A stretch of DNA of 64,000 bases. Origin: Schistosoma haematobium. Taxonomy: Eukaryota > Platyhelminthes > Trematoda > Strigeidida > Schistosomatidae. The notes beneath the pieces were generated by a model. That model did not search any database and was not told the origin of the DNA. It saw only the letters and a list, made by a program, of their open reading frames with translations. Positions 47,601-59,169 of this stretch are shown one piece after another (within the stretch, counting starts at the first letter, position 1; each line of letters starts with the position of its first letter). Where the stretch lies: positions 31,727,809 to 31,791,808 of the forward strand of contig NC_067197.1 of NCBI RefSeq assembly GCF_000699445.3, in the 5' to 3' direction. Made by a program: the position numbers and the translations under genes.

Positions 47601-49604
47601 TTGACTTCAACGTGTCAAGAGGTTCTGGGCCTAAAGAAACACCATCATAAGGAATGGATCTCTATAGAAACACTGGACAAGATCAAAGAAAGGAAGAACA
47701 AGAAGACAGCAATTAACAACAGCCGAACACGAGCAGAGAAAGTCCAAGCACAAGCTGAATACATAGAAGCAAACAAGCAAGTGAAGAGGAGCATTAGAGC
47801 CGACAGGAAGAAATACGTGGAAGAATTAGCAACGACGGTAGAAAAAGCTGCTAGAGAAGGAAATATGAAACAGCTCTACGATACAACAAAGAAACTATCA
47901 GGGAAATACAGTAAACCAGAGAGGCCGGTCAAAGACAAAGAAGGCAAGCCAATCACTGAAATTCAACAACAGCGAAACAGATGGGTAGAATACTTCGAGG
48001 AACTCCTGAATAGGCCGGCTCCAATGAATCCACCGAACATCGAAGCAGCACACACAGATCTTCCTATAGATGTTAACCCACCAACGACGGAAGAAATTAG
48101 AATGGCCGTCAGACAAATCAAGAACGGGAAAGCAGCAGGACCCGACAACATACCAGCTGAAGCACTGAAATCAGACGTCGAAGTAACCACAAGCATGCTT
48201 TACCCTCTATTCAAAAAGATTTGGGAGGAGGAACAAGTGCCAATGGACTGGAAAGAAGGACACCTCATCAAGATTCCAAAGAAAGGAGATCTGAGCAAAT
48301 GTGAAAACTACAGAGGCATTACACTACTGTCAATACCAGGGAAAGTCTTCAGCAGGGTGTTGCTGAACCGGATGAAGGATGCAGTAGATGCCCAACTTCG
48401 AGATCAACAAGCTGGATTCCGAAAGGATCGGTCGTGCACAGACCAAATTGCAACACTACGGATCATCGTCGAACAATCAGTTGAGTGGAACTCGTCACTA
48501 TACATCAACTTCATTGATTATGAAAAGGCATTCGACAGTGTAGATAGGAGGACATTATGGAAACTTCTTCGACACTACGGAGTTCGTGAGAAGATTGTCA
48601 ATATTATCCGGAACTCATACGACGGACTAAAGTGCAAAGTAGTGCATGGAGGACAGCTGACAGATGCATTCCAAGTAAGGACCGGAGTCAGACAAGGCTG
48701 TTTACTCTCTCCCTTCCTCTTTCTTCTGGTGGTCGACTGGATTATGAAGACCTCGACATCTGAAGGAAAACACGGAATACAATGGACAGCTCAGAACCAA
48801 TTAGACGATCTGGACTTCGCAGATGACCTAGCCCTCCTATCACGTACACGTGAACAGATTCAGATAAAGACAGCCAATGTAGCAGCAGTCTCTGCATCAG
48901 TAGGCCTCAGCATACACAAAGGGAAAACCAAGGTCCTCAAATTCAAAGCGGAGAACAGCAATCCAATCACCCTTGATGGCGAAACTCTGGAAGATGTAGA
49001 ATCCTTCACATATCTGGGAAGCATCGTCGATAGACATGGAGGTTCAGATGCAGACGTAAAGGCGAGGATTGGCAAAGCAAGGGCCGCATTCCTACAATTG
49101 AAGAACATATGGAACTCAAAACAACTTTCAACCAATATCAAAGTGAGAATCTTCAATACGAACGTCAAGGCAATTCTACTGTATGGAGCTGAAACTTGGA
49201 GAACTACAACAACCACAATCAAGAAAGTACAAGTATTTATAAATAGCTGTCTACGCAAGATACTCAACATCCATTGGCCGGATACCATCAGCAATAGCCT
49301 CCTGTGGGAGAGAACAAACCAACTTCCAGCTGAAGAGGAAATTAGGAAAAGACGATGGAAATGGATAGGACATACATTACGCAAATCGTCAAACTGCATC
49401 ACGAGGCAAGCTCTAACTTGGAATCCTGAAGGGAAGCGGAAAAGAGGAAGGCCAAAGAACACATTACGTCGGATAATAGAAGCAGATATGGAAAGGATGA
49501 ATTACAACTGGAAGGAGCTGGAAAGGATTGCCCAGGACAGGGTTGGATGGAGAATGCTGGTGAGCGACCTATGCTCCTTCACGAGGAGTAACAGGTGTAA
49601 GTAA
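47601..49604 (+). pseudogene. RTE ORF, reverse transcriptase domain
   Basis: 667 codons open to the natural stop. Reverse transcriptase motifs: [16 protein letters not shown] (near residue 222), [14 protein letters not shown] (near 270), [15 protein letters not shown] (near 302, catalytic aspartate), [13 protein letters not shown] (near 361), [11 protein letters not shown] (near 402, catalytic pair), GKTKVLKF (near 442), YLGSIVD, then a thumb/C-terminal region LLYGAETW (near 531) and [14 protein letters not shown]. All catalytic residues are present. It shares its frame with 47340-47582, so the stop at 47580 alone separates them. The native protein would be about 1000 residues. Confidence 0.93.
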
Positions 49605-49687
49605 GTAAGTAAGTCGCTAGCGATTAACTCTAAAACGTAACTCTGGTGTTCTCATCCGAAAGTGTGACCAGTGGAATTCATCTAGAG

Positions 49688-49850
49688 TGTTGGATGCATG
49701 CTTAATGGTCTAAAGATTAAGTGTTCGACAGCGAGATAATAGGTTTCGGCTTTAATCCCTGATGATGAAGTCGTGAATGGTCATTTCTGAGAAGTTCCAT
49801 ACTAGAACAAAACAGGTTTTTAATGCTTCTTGGTTTAAAGTGATTATTTG
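49688..49850 (+). mobile_element. Decayed hammerhead-SINE next to RTE tail
   Basis: GCTTAATGGTCTAAAGATTA (A-box-like), GGCTTTAATCCCTGATGATG (ruined B box), TTCTGAGAAGTTCC and AGAACAAAACAGG as a decayed hammerhead. Confidence 0.6.
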
Positions 49851-50324
49851 AATAAAATCATTTCATGCTCATCACTACAAAATAAATATGTTAATTATCT
49901 TAGTCAAAAAGTCAGAAGTTTTGCAATCTTTGTGCAATTGGTAATACGTGTACACATCAAATGTATCTTAATAGACCATAATTCTCATTTTCTCTAGTTA
50001 AATAACATTTATGTATGTTACTATAAACGTTTCCATACTAATGATTCATCATTCAACAATCACATGTCGTAATATTTATGAAATAATAACCATTTACAGT
50101 CTATAGTAGTTATAACACGTCTTCATTATTATCTAACGAACGCTGTGAAATAATTGAGTTAAATGAAAACAAAATAGTCTATTATTTAACAAACTAACTG
50201 ACAGGTTCATTTTGATTGACATAGATCTTAGGGTAAATATTGAATTACGTTTTCCTTTCTGCTCAAAATATTATTTATGTTGAAACTACACGTAATTCAG
50301 TATTCATTTTGACCTAAAATTGTT

Positions 50325-50735
50325 ATTATTATTATTATTAGCTTTATTCAATATTATATTTTTGGTACAATATAGAATTTTCAGCACAAAGTATTTCAAC
50401 AAGTTTCCGTTTCGTTCTTCTTGGTTGGTCCTGGCGATAAATATTGAGTGATTGCCAGTTAGATGTTAGCAGTTCAGTAAATGAACATCTGAATAATGTG
50501 CATTCTTTTCACTGTATATTGCCAGAAACCACATTGTCTCTTATTGAGTTTTTTGTAACTTTGACAACGAAAGGTTGTACACTTTTCAGAAACGCAGCAG
50601 AATAGGTTATGCGATTAATAAACATAATGATATATTAAAACAAACAAAAATAGATAACTTGTTGAAATATCTAGATGGCAGGAACAGGTAGCCCAGATGC
50701 TCAAGCAGGCCGCTCTTTGAATTGAATTAAATTTT
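50325..50735 (-). mobile_element. Non-LTR 3' end with (TAA)n tail, copy 1
   Basis: Minus strand reads GGCCTGCTTGAGCATCTGGG, GGCAATATACAGTG, then an end with GAATAAAGCTAATAATAATA. The same order occurs on the plus strand at 63505-63898. A polyadenylation-like AATAAA followed by a TAA-repeat tail suggests the 3' UTR of a non-LTR retrotransposon of the CR1/SR1 type; no protein remains. Confidence 0.6.
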
Positions 50736-50739
50736 GCAA

Positions 50740-51720
50740 ATAATATTTCAAATGGTCCTTCCTTAACGAATTTTAGCTTGTTCCTCTTATAATGGTTTGT
50801 CATATTTCAACAATGAATTGTACTCTACGACACTTTTTAGAAAGTCGTATTTATCACTTTTTAAATATGATAATTTTATTACTCATACATATATGTATAC
50901 TCTTTAGGGTGATTTATTAATATCAGTAACAATTAAATAATCAATTCCATTACTTATTACTTTCCAAAACTCACTGTATTAACCGTTTCTAGACGCATAT
51001 TCATTTTCATTTGGTACCACTAATTGTTGGAAACGTTTACTCTCAAATACCATTCTATTCACTATATTATAAAATATGTTCATCTTATGAACATAGTTTT
51101 CAGAAGCTTTCCACATTAATTACAGTATTATTTGACAGAATAAATGATATATATACATAAGGTCACTTGGCAGCTAACGTTTCCAGTGAACATGAATTTA
51201 TTAGTATAGGCTTTTAAATTCTTGTTGTTGATATTTGAGATTCCAAATTACCTGTTGACCTTTTTACATCCTTTAGAGAGTACAGTTATGAGTGAACTGA
51301 AAACATGTAATTGAAAGGCAACATCAAGACAGTTAGCTCATTTATATTTACATTCCACCAGAAGCTGATCATTTACAGCTTTTTGTATTGGCACCGAGAA
51401 TACACACAAATTTATTGATATGATTACAGAAAAATTTTTAAGATTCTCATCACATGGAATTTTGTATAAACTTTTAGTGTTACATTAGCATTTAGACCAG
51501 ACCATCAGAGATAACTGTTAAGTCAACAAAAGATACCATCTAGTTATATCTCATTTTACTTATAGAAGCCATGAATCATAATTCTTTTAGCAAGACTAAT
51601 GTTAATGATTACAGTTGAATATTGATTTTGATTGGTTTCCCACCAGCAGTTAATGAAATTAGTTGTCAAAGAGAATGTTTCGTGTTCTATGTCTGATTAT
51701 TGATTCAATTGTTATCTAGT
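50740..51720. other. No supported feature
   Basis: AT-rich, no long open frame or family match. Confidence 0.4.
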
Positions 51721-52322
51721 ATCAGTTTAGTGGTTGTGGAGATTGTTAAGCTTTTGATGGAAATCATGAACCGATTGATGTTAGACTACAACTGAAAATC
51801 GGGAAGCACAGGACGGCCGTTTCGTCCTAATGTGGGACTCCTCAGCAGCGCGCATCCACGATCCCGCTGGCGGGGTTTGAACCCAGGGCCTTCAGTCTCG
51901 TACGCAAACGCTTAACCTACTGGACCACTGAGCCGGCAACCAATTGTGATAATGTCTAACGTCAACCATTCCACGAAGTTGCGCGACCATTTTCTGTTGT
52001 ACTGAGGTAGACACCTGTTTCTACCCGACACGGATTAGCCTTACTGGTCACGACTTCTCACCAGAACTCCGAGAATTTTCTCACAAAGCTAGTCACTAGT
52101 GAGCACATGATAATTATCAGTTTAGTGGTTGTAGACATTGTTAGGCTTTTGATTGAAATCATGAACCGATTGATGTTCGGCTTTGGGTTCAAATCCCGCG
52201 AGCGGGATAGTGGGTACGCACTGCTGGGGAGTCCCACAATAGGACGAAACGGCCGTCCAGTGCTTCCAGGTTTTCAATGGTGGTCTAACATCAATCGGTT
52301 CATGATTTCAATCAAATGTTAC
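51721..52322. mobile_element. Hammerhead-SINE, unit plus partial unit, then fold-back
   Basis: An antisense unit (51757-52115) is bracketed by a direct repeat of about 62 bp (51721-51784 and 52116-52178, both from ATCAGTTTAGTGG to CGATTGATGTT; period 395). At about 52178 the orientation flips to a plus copy (TTTGGGTTCAAATCCCGCGA, hammerhead at 52218-52263, tail to CATGATTTCAATCAAA). The hammerhead of the plus copy has CTGGGGA, a change at a core adenine. Confidence 0.88.
51806..51851 (-). ncRNA. Hammerhead ribozyme core, intact
   Basis: Minus strand: GCGCTG / CTGAGGA / GTCC-7 nt-GGAC / GAAA / CGG-CCG / TC / CTGTGC. The core and helices II and III are perfect; helix I has one G-U pair and one mismatch. 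Confidence 0.75.
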
Positions 52323-53150
52323 CTAGTAGCTTTTTTTCATTTCTCTAACATAAACCCATTATTGTCTTGCAAGTTTTGTACAACTGTGCAGAAACAATGT
52401 CTCTTTTTAAAAATTGTTTTACAATTTCACCGATTTTCTTGTTTTGTTTATAAACATCCAAAATTCCATGTCAGTTCATAAAAGAAAGAGATTAATGCCT
52501 AGCATGAATTATTTGTGTCAGCATTGGTTTGAATAGCTTTGAAGTTTGAAATGTAAAATGTAAAAAAGAGACATATACATATATTTAAAGAATAACCTTT
52601 ATATGATCTTTATACTTGGATGTAAACAATTCATGAGTATTATATATGAATTCATGATATAAACATGTAAAATTGTAAGAGATTATTGTTTAAAAGAAAA
52701 TTATGGTACAAGCGTAACAATAGACTTTCTGAATAAACCGATATATCTAGGCATTCGTATTCTAAAAATAAAGTTGTTCACATGTTTCCGATTGTTTACC
52801 TAATCATGTTGAATCCGTTGGTACAGATATATATTAGAAAAGAGTGTTTACTTAACTGAACAGATGGATTCTTTTTATTTATTTACTTTGTTATGAATTC
52901 AGTTCTTAAAGTCTTGAATTCAAAAGAATAAGGAGATGAGATTATATTGTTCAGAAATTCTTTACGTATATTATTAAGTTTCTGTAATTTAATGATACTT
53001 TACATCATTAAATATCTTTGGTCAAATTACAGTTGAAAACAATAATGCACTAGATAGTTGTTTCATACTAATTTAATCCTTATCGGGTTTTTTTAATCAG
53101 TAACTTTGCTAGAGAATGAATCAAAGACAATTATTCATGACTATAAACAT
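52323..53150. other. No supported feature
   Basis: AT-rich; no open frame with recognisable features. Confidence 0.4.
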
Positions 53151-53154
53151 ATGA

Positions 53155-53325
53155 CCACTGAGTTGATCTCCAATAATTAGCTTTTCCAACTTCAAGAAAT
53201 TAGTGAACATTCTTGATTACCATCTGTGATACATGTTTCACATCAGACATGGCTTGAGACCCTCAGTCATGAATTATCACTAAAAGTTTGCGAATTCTTC
53301 TAGACTTTGGATACTAGTGAAAAAT
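53155..53325 (-). mobile_element. Hammerhead-SINE leader fragment, decayed
   Basis: CACTGAGTTGATCTCCAATA, TTTCACATCAGACATGGCTT and TGAGACCCTCAGTCATGAAT follow the antisense order of the unit upstream of the head. Confidence 0.5.
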
Positions 53326-53624
53326 TAAAGCACTATTGTGTAGACTATCTTAATCCTCAATAATTCACACACCCCTCATTTTCTCGCACAAATTCAGTTG
53401 CATAGAATAGTAATACTAGAGGGTAAGATTTACTGACTTAATTCACGACTAACAAATTATAGAAAACGTATATGAAATTCATCTGGTTTTGAAGGATTCA
53501 TGAGAACTCATTATTATTTATTCTACTGACAAACAATAATGAATAACTGATGGTTATAATATATATTCTATTCTATTATATAAAATGCGTATTTTCAGTT
53601 AACAAGATATTTTTTCATAGTTTA

Positions 53625-53830
53625 ATAATTAAATTCATGAGTCACCACCATAAAACCTGGAAATATCGGACAGCCGTTTCGTCCTATTGCGGGGCTCTTT
53701 AGCAGTGCGTACTCAAACCCCGCCCCGCGATATTTAAACCCAGGACCTAACGGTGTCGTGCGCGAACGCTTAACCGCTAGATCACTGAGCTGACTGGCAT
53801 CCAACGATCTTAATGCCTAACTTCAAATTC
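53625..53830 (-). mobile_element. Hammerhead-SINE copy
   Basis: Minus strand: GCTCAGTGATCTAGCGGTTA (A box), GGGTTTAAATATCGCGGG (B-box remnant), GTACGCACTG, then a damaged core (CTAAAGA), GGACGAAACGG, and the CCAGGTTTTATGGTGG tail. Confidence 0.8.
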
Positions 53831-53834
53831 ATTT

Positions 53835-54535
53835 ATCATGAAACAGTTTTTATAAACCCTGGTTATTCATCTCATTGTAGCCTAAATTGTCAAATCATCC
53901 CGAGTAAATTTTTAAAGGTGATTACACAAACTTACAGTGTTTTAACTTAAGAAATATACCACTTATCATCTAGTCATGAATTTAAAAGTGATTAGTTTTG
54001 TAGAAAGACTGTCTATACTAGAATCAGATAAATTTCGGAAATCTTTATTTCCTATTGTGATAGAACGATCTATGTTAGTTTGTCATTAATCAAAAGTCTA
54101 TCTATAAATTGATGCCAAATCGCTAATTTTTAAAGAGATCAGACATTACTTCAGTCTCTCAGTTATATTCTTCTTTTAACATTAGAATATTTTTTTTAAA
54201 AAGACTTAGTAATGATGTACTTTTTATCAAATTAGAAGAAATCCATTCGTTTTTTTAAGCGATGACCTACACTTTAAACGTTCAGTGGATAGAAAACTAT
54301 ATCACAGCTTTTCATGTACAATGTCATAATACATTTCAAATTAGGCTTTACGTTTTCCCAATATAAAATTGAAATTCATATATTACATCATAAAATGTAT
54401 GAAACTTCGAAAAATCAAAGTGATTTGGAAGTGTTAATAGTTTATAACACTAAGAGAAAATTCATGATATATGATTATTCATTTGTACTGTTCTCAAATA
54501 TGATTAAGTTGAAAAGGTAAAATAATGACTTCTAA
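53835..54535. other. No supported feature
   Basis: AT-rich; a 68-codon frame at 54314 has no recognisable features. Confidence 0.4.
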
Positions 54536-54539
54536 ATGA

Positions 54540-55085
54540 TAATTAACGACTGACTAGTTGGAGTAAAAGTTCCAGAGAAGTTTAAGATCATGAAAAAGTA
54601 TGCATTTTGGTTATTCCAAATGCCCTGGTATGACCGAGGGTGGGGAATATCCACTCTTCCCCTTGAAATGCTCTCACATAGCCACACGTATATAGCCACT
54701 ACCGGGAAAGTCCTACTCACTACCTTTTCATGGTGGGGATGTTGTTTACAAAATTGAGAAGATGGAAAGAGAATGTTTGGAGCTTCAAATGAGTTATTGG
54801 ATATGGATGATCCATCTACGGGAGTTGGAAAATCCTGATTCCAAACCAAGAGTACAAATGAATTTCAGGATCCTAAAAGAACAAATGACCTGTGAACTTA
54901 TTGTTAGTCACCAGCTGCCATGTGACTGAATCTCTTAATGTTGCTCCACTACCTTTTAGATTAAACCTCTGGTTCGGTTCGGGCGTTTGGACATCATCCC
55001 AGCCCTCACACAAATCAAATGATGAAGTATGGCTCATATATATTTGGTGCTTCTTTGTACCAATGTTTAAGTATTTAAAAACATA
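54540..55085 (+). repeat. Dispersed repeat B, copy 2
   Basis: Aligns in order with 6580-7235, including TGAAATGCTCTCACATAGCC, CATCTACGGGAGTTGGAAAA and CATCCCAGCCCTCACACAAA. It lacks a stretch of about 25 bases around GAAAGCTCCGGGTGTAGT present in the other copy. Confidence 0.7.
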
Positions 55086-55460
55086 AATAACTATTCCATT
55101 TAAAATTGTATATTGTATTGTTAAATTGTTACATTACATAACTACACATTTTTGTTATCATGATTTATTGAATACGTTTGAGTACTTTTTTCGCATTTTT
55201 GCATATTCAATTCAAATACGGTTTGAATGTAACTACTAGAATATAAAAATATAAATCTCTTTTTAAGAAAAAAAATTTTTTTCTTTGAACCCAACAACAT
55301 TCAATGATTAAATTTGATGTGTTTTTTTTCATTTTAAAGAAATAACTACTTAAAATATGTATTATACAAAGAGATAAATTATCACATTCCTTTCTTTACG
55401 AGCAAACAACCGAAATATGTTTAAAAACGAAAAAAACAATAGAAAAGAATTACTTTTACG

Positions 55461-55545
55461 TTGTGTGTGTATGTATGTATGTATGTATGTATGTATGTAT
55501 GTATGTATGTAGGTAGGTAGGTAGGTAGGTAGGTAGGTAGGTAGG

Positions 55546-55584
<39 letters not shown>

Positions 55585-55629
55585 GTAGGTAGGTAGGTAG
55601 GTAGGTAGGTAGGTAGGTAAGTAGGTATG
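55461..55629. repeat. Compound tetranucleotide microsatellite, ~170 bp
   Basis: (GTAT)n, then (GTAG)n, then (ATAG)n, then (GTAG)n again, in that order. The translated YLPT/YLSI repeat frames on the minus strand are artefacts of this array. Confidence 0.97.
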
Positions 55630-55639
55630 TGTTTACAGT

Positions 55640-56200
55640 ATACATCCAAAAACTCGAACAAAAGACAATAAAACTAATCGTATTTAAAATGATACATAGT
55701 GTAAAACAAATAAAGTAGGGGTTAGTATACAAGTATACGAATTGTTTGCTCAAGTAAAGATTGCCTATTTTGTTAATGACATATAGATATATATTGTATG
55801 AAACATTAAATAATTATGATGGATGAAATATATATCCATATATCAACAATTAATAACGTAACAATAGAAGTATTCAATGATTAATCGTTTAATGTATTTA
55901 TTTATATCAAGTGTAAATAGATAAGTAAAACAAATAATTTTAACTGAATATTGCTGAAATAAGGTTTCTTTTCTTTTTTTTTAGTGAATGACCTTAATGC
56001 TGACAAATAGTCAGCATTGATATTCATCTAGATACAATAAATTATTATTATTATTATCATTATTATTAAATTCATGGTTAAGACACACCCATTTTTCTAG
56101 ATCTAGAAAATATTACTTATTTACTCTGAATAAAGTAAATGAATTAGAATTGAAATTGATCATTGTAATATGAATAGTTAATGATTAACAGAAGGGGAGG
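55640..56200. other. No gene; short TTA run at about 56040-56068
   Basis: AT-rich with a small ATT/TTA microsatellite, otherwise nothing recognised. Confidence 0.4.
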
Positions 56201-56204
56201 TCTG

Positions 56205-56508
56205 TGGAGATTTTAGTAATTTAATAGTTGAATTCATGAGTCAATTAAAGCTAGACCATCATGAGAAACCTGAAAGTACTGGAGGACCGTTTCGTTTTAG
56301 TATGAGACTGCTCAGCAGTGCGCATCCACGATCTCGCTTCGTGAGATTCGAGCTCAGGACCTTCAGTCTCGCATACGGACATTTAACCTCCAGATTCTTG
56401 AGCTAGCATCCAACGGAGAAGTCCTATACTACAATGAAACGGCCATCCAGTACTTCCAGATTTTCCATGGTGGTCTAGCTTTAATTGACTCACGAATTCA
56501 ACTATTGA
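56205..56508. mobile_element. Hammerhead-SINE fold-back with whole head in the loop
   Basis: Left arm about 56222-56309 and right arm 56420-56507 are inverted SINE 3' parts. The ~110-base loop holds the reversed B box and A box (GATTCGAGCTCAGGACC, TCTTGAGCTAGC). Preceded by GGTCTGTGGAGATTTTAGTA, the unit-junction sequence. The hammerhead is mutated on both arms. Confidence 0.85.
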
Positions 56509-56743
56509 ATATTTAATTGCTTTTTTTTACTATTATTTATCTAAATGAATAGTAAATGAATGATAGGAGAATAACATTAATGGGTGTTATTTTGTGCAGT
56601 AGAGTTAACCAGTTCTGATGACGTTTTCTGCATAACATCATGTTCTACAATAATAGTACATTTATTTGTGTGTTTGATTTTCGCCTAAAAATATTATTCT
56701 ACCTTAGATGTAGTAATTTGATTCTGACATTTTCAACTCAACT

Positions 56744-58034
56744 TAATTACTAACTTACTTATGCCTGTTATCCTTAGTAGAACAGAATAAGTCATCCACT
56801 AGGGTTCTCCATCCAACCTTTCTCTGGACAATCCTTTCCAGTTTTTTCCACTTACTACTCATTTTTTCCATGTATGCTTCCAATTCTCGATGCAATGTGT
56901 TTGTTGCCCTTCTTTTCCGTTTTCCTTTAGGATTCCAAGTTAGTGCATGCTTCGTGATGCAGTTTAGTGATTTCCGCAATGTATGTCCTATCCACATCCA
57001 ACTCATTTTCCTAAATTCCTCTTCAGCTGAAAGTTGGTTTGTTCTCTCTCACAGTAGACTGTTGCTGATGGTATCCGAACAACAGACACCGAGTATCTTA
57101 CGTAGACAGTTATTTACAAATACTTGTACATGATGGTTATGGTAGTTCTCAAAGTTTCACCAACAGGTACGTGAAAGATTCCACATCTTTCAGAATTTGT
57201 CCATCAAGTGTGGTTTGGTTGGTGTTCTCTGTGCTGTATTTGAGAGTTTTGGTTTTTCCCTTGTATATGTTGAAGCCTACTGATGTAGAGGCTTCTGATG
57301 TACTGCTTGTCTTGACCCGCATTTGTTCGTGTGTATGGGATAAATTGCTAGGTCACCTACGAAGTCCAACTCGTCTAGTTGCATCCAATCGGTCCATTGT
57401 ATCCTGTGCTTCGCCTCGGGTATTGAGGTCTTCATAATCCAGCCGACCACTGGAAGAAAGAGAAAGAGGGAGAGTAATCAAACTTGTCTGATCTGATATT
57501 TACTTAGAACGCATCTATGAGCTGTCATTCAAGCACAACTTTACAGTGTAGTCCATCATGAGAATTCCGTATGATGTTGATGATCTTCCCAGATACTTCA
57601 CGGTATCAAAGAAGGTTCCATCAGATTCTCGTATCCATACTGTCAAAAACTTTTGCATAATTAATGAAGTTGATGTATCGTAACTAATTCCATTCAATTG
57701 ATTGTTCAACAATGATCTGTAGTATCGTGATTTGGTCTGTGCACGATCAATCCTTACAAAATCCAGTCTGTTGATCTCAAAGCTGAGCATCTACTGAATC
57801 TTTCATCCTGTTCAACAACACTCTGCTGTAAACATTTCCTGGTACCGATAGTAGTCGATGCCTCTGTAGCCGAGTTTTCAAACTTGCTCAAATTCCATTT
57901 CTTCGGTATCTTGATAAGATATCCTTTTTGCAGTGTGTCGGTGACACTTGATATCCTCTCAAATCTTCCTGAATAGAACGTGGAGCATGTTTGCAGTTGT
58001 TTCTCTGTATGATTTCAAGGCTTCAACTGGTATG
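56744..58034 (-). pseudogene. RTE 3' part, minus strand, decayed
   Basis: On the minus strand this runs from DNIPVEA (reverse transcriptase, near 58030) through the middle of the domain to the C-terminal region ([12 protein letters not shown], 56755-57006 frame) and the TAAGTAAGTTAGTAATT tail at 56744-56760. Many stops and frameshifts. Most of the 42 kb and 57 kb open frames mirror each other because both are antisense views of the same element. Confidence 0.88.
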
Positions 58035-58155
58035 TTGTCTTCCTGTAGCTCTTCTAGGGTTACAACCGGTCCAAAGCAGGATAAAGAAGGAGGGTTGGGC
58101 ATCGGGTCAACAACCCCATCTCGTAGAAAATAACCTTGCTAAAAAGCGCTAGTCA
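58035..58155 (+). mobile_element. RTE 5' leader, inverted relative to adjoining 3' part
   Basis: CCTGTAGCTCTTCTAGGGTT, GGAGGGTTGGGCATCGGGTC and TCTCGTAGAAAATAACCTTG align with the leader at 46404-46515. It joins the minus-strand reverse transcriptase fragment directly at 58034/58035, as in a 5' inversion. Confidence 0.8.
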
Positions 58156-58600
58156 GAATAAATAATTTTATCCTTTAGCTTACTTTTAAATCGGATGGAG
58201 TTAGGCAATCAATAATTTCGAACTGAAATACAGATTTCGGCGTAACAAGACTTGTAGTAAAACTTGTGACAACCAGGAAAACCAAGTTTCTTCCAGTCAT
58301 ATCAAATATTATGTAACATTAATTGCAATTTATCATAATACTATATGTAAATTATATTCTGAACAGTGCTATATAGAGCTCTCCTGTTGCCTAAACGATG
58401 AACATGCTCATTAAAATACATTATTAATATGATTTATTATTGGTACCTCCATATTCATAGTTTAAGAAACGAGTAAATTGAATGAACTGGAAACAGCTAT
58501 CAGTATAAAGTTAATACAAAAACTAAAACAGTAAAAACTGTCCATGCAATTGCACACTATATCTAAAATTATTCATATAGTTATTCCAAACGTTTAATTC
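58156..58600. other. No supported feature
   Basis: AT-rich, nothing recognised. Confidence 0.4.
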
Positions 58601-58619
58601 AACTAAACCCCCTCAAAAA

Positions 58620-58980
58620 GTCAAAACATACCACTTTGTATACATCATATGCTAGATCATGGTCTGCAAAGCGGACATTTTGAATCGGAAAATCGTAAAT
58701 TTGTGAATACGACACTGATCGTTACTCAGCAACTTACCAATTCATATATCTGTCTTACAGATACTCACTTGATATCAGACCAGATCAGTCATAACCTTTC
58801 TGACTGTAACACCGGATGGTTTAAGTCTGACCAACAGGCGAAACATCAGTTCGCTAACAACTGCAGTTATACCATCCTTAAAAGTACCGATTGGCATAAA
58901 CCTTAGTTTTAGGGCGTCCTGTGGGCTGCATCAAACTAATTAGGAAACATGCACCGTTGGTAATAATAATAATAATAATT
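58620..58980 (+). repeat. Possible retroelement 3' end with (TAA)n
   Basis: GC-richer block with an 85-codon open frame (58649-58906) and ending GGAAACATGCACCGTTGGTAATAATAATAATAAT. The TAA tail resembles the ends at 50325 and 63898. I do not recognise the protein; it may be a 3' UTR. Confidence 0.35.
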
Positions 58981-59169
58981 GTTCATTTAGTTGGTACGCG
59001 ACAGCAAGTCGTTGTAAATACTATACATTACAAATCATCCACGAGATCCTTCCAAATATACTGGATAATCTACACTTACCTCATTTACATAGTCACCAAC
59101 ATCAATCTTAACAAACATAGTCTTTGCAAAACCACTTTCTTAACCCTGACCATCATAATCTTGCCCTGA

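Larger units (their letters stand above)
46400..49613 (+). mobile_element. Nearly full-length RTE-clade non-LTR retrotransposon (SR2-like)
   Basis: Leader about 46400-46585 (shared with 15242-15375 and 58035-58155), then one long coding region (endonuclease and reverse transcriptase) and a tail of GTAA/TAAG tetranucleotide repeats at 49595-49613. A single ORF with N-terminal AP endonuclease and a short tandem-repeat tail instead of poly-A is typical of the RTE clade; SR2 of S. mansoni is the schistosome RTE I know, and I infer kinship. The copy is inactive as it stands: one frameshift near 47321-47328 and one stop at 47580-47582. No clear target duplication was found. Confidence 0.92.

Noticed and set aside
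48860..49462. 200-codon minus-strand frame
   Set aside because: Antisense of the RTE reverse transcriptase.
55362..55753. YLPTYLPT / YLSIYLSI repeat proteins
   Set aside because: Translation of the tetranucleotide microsatellite.
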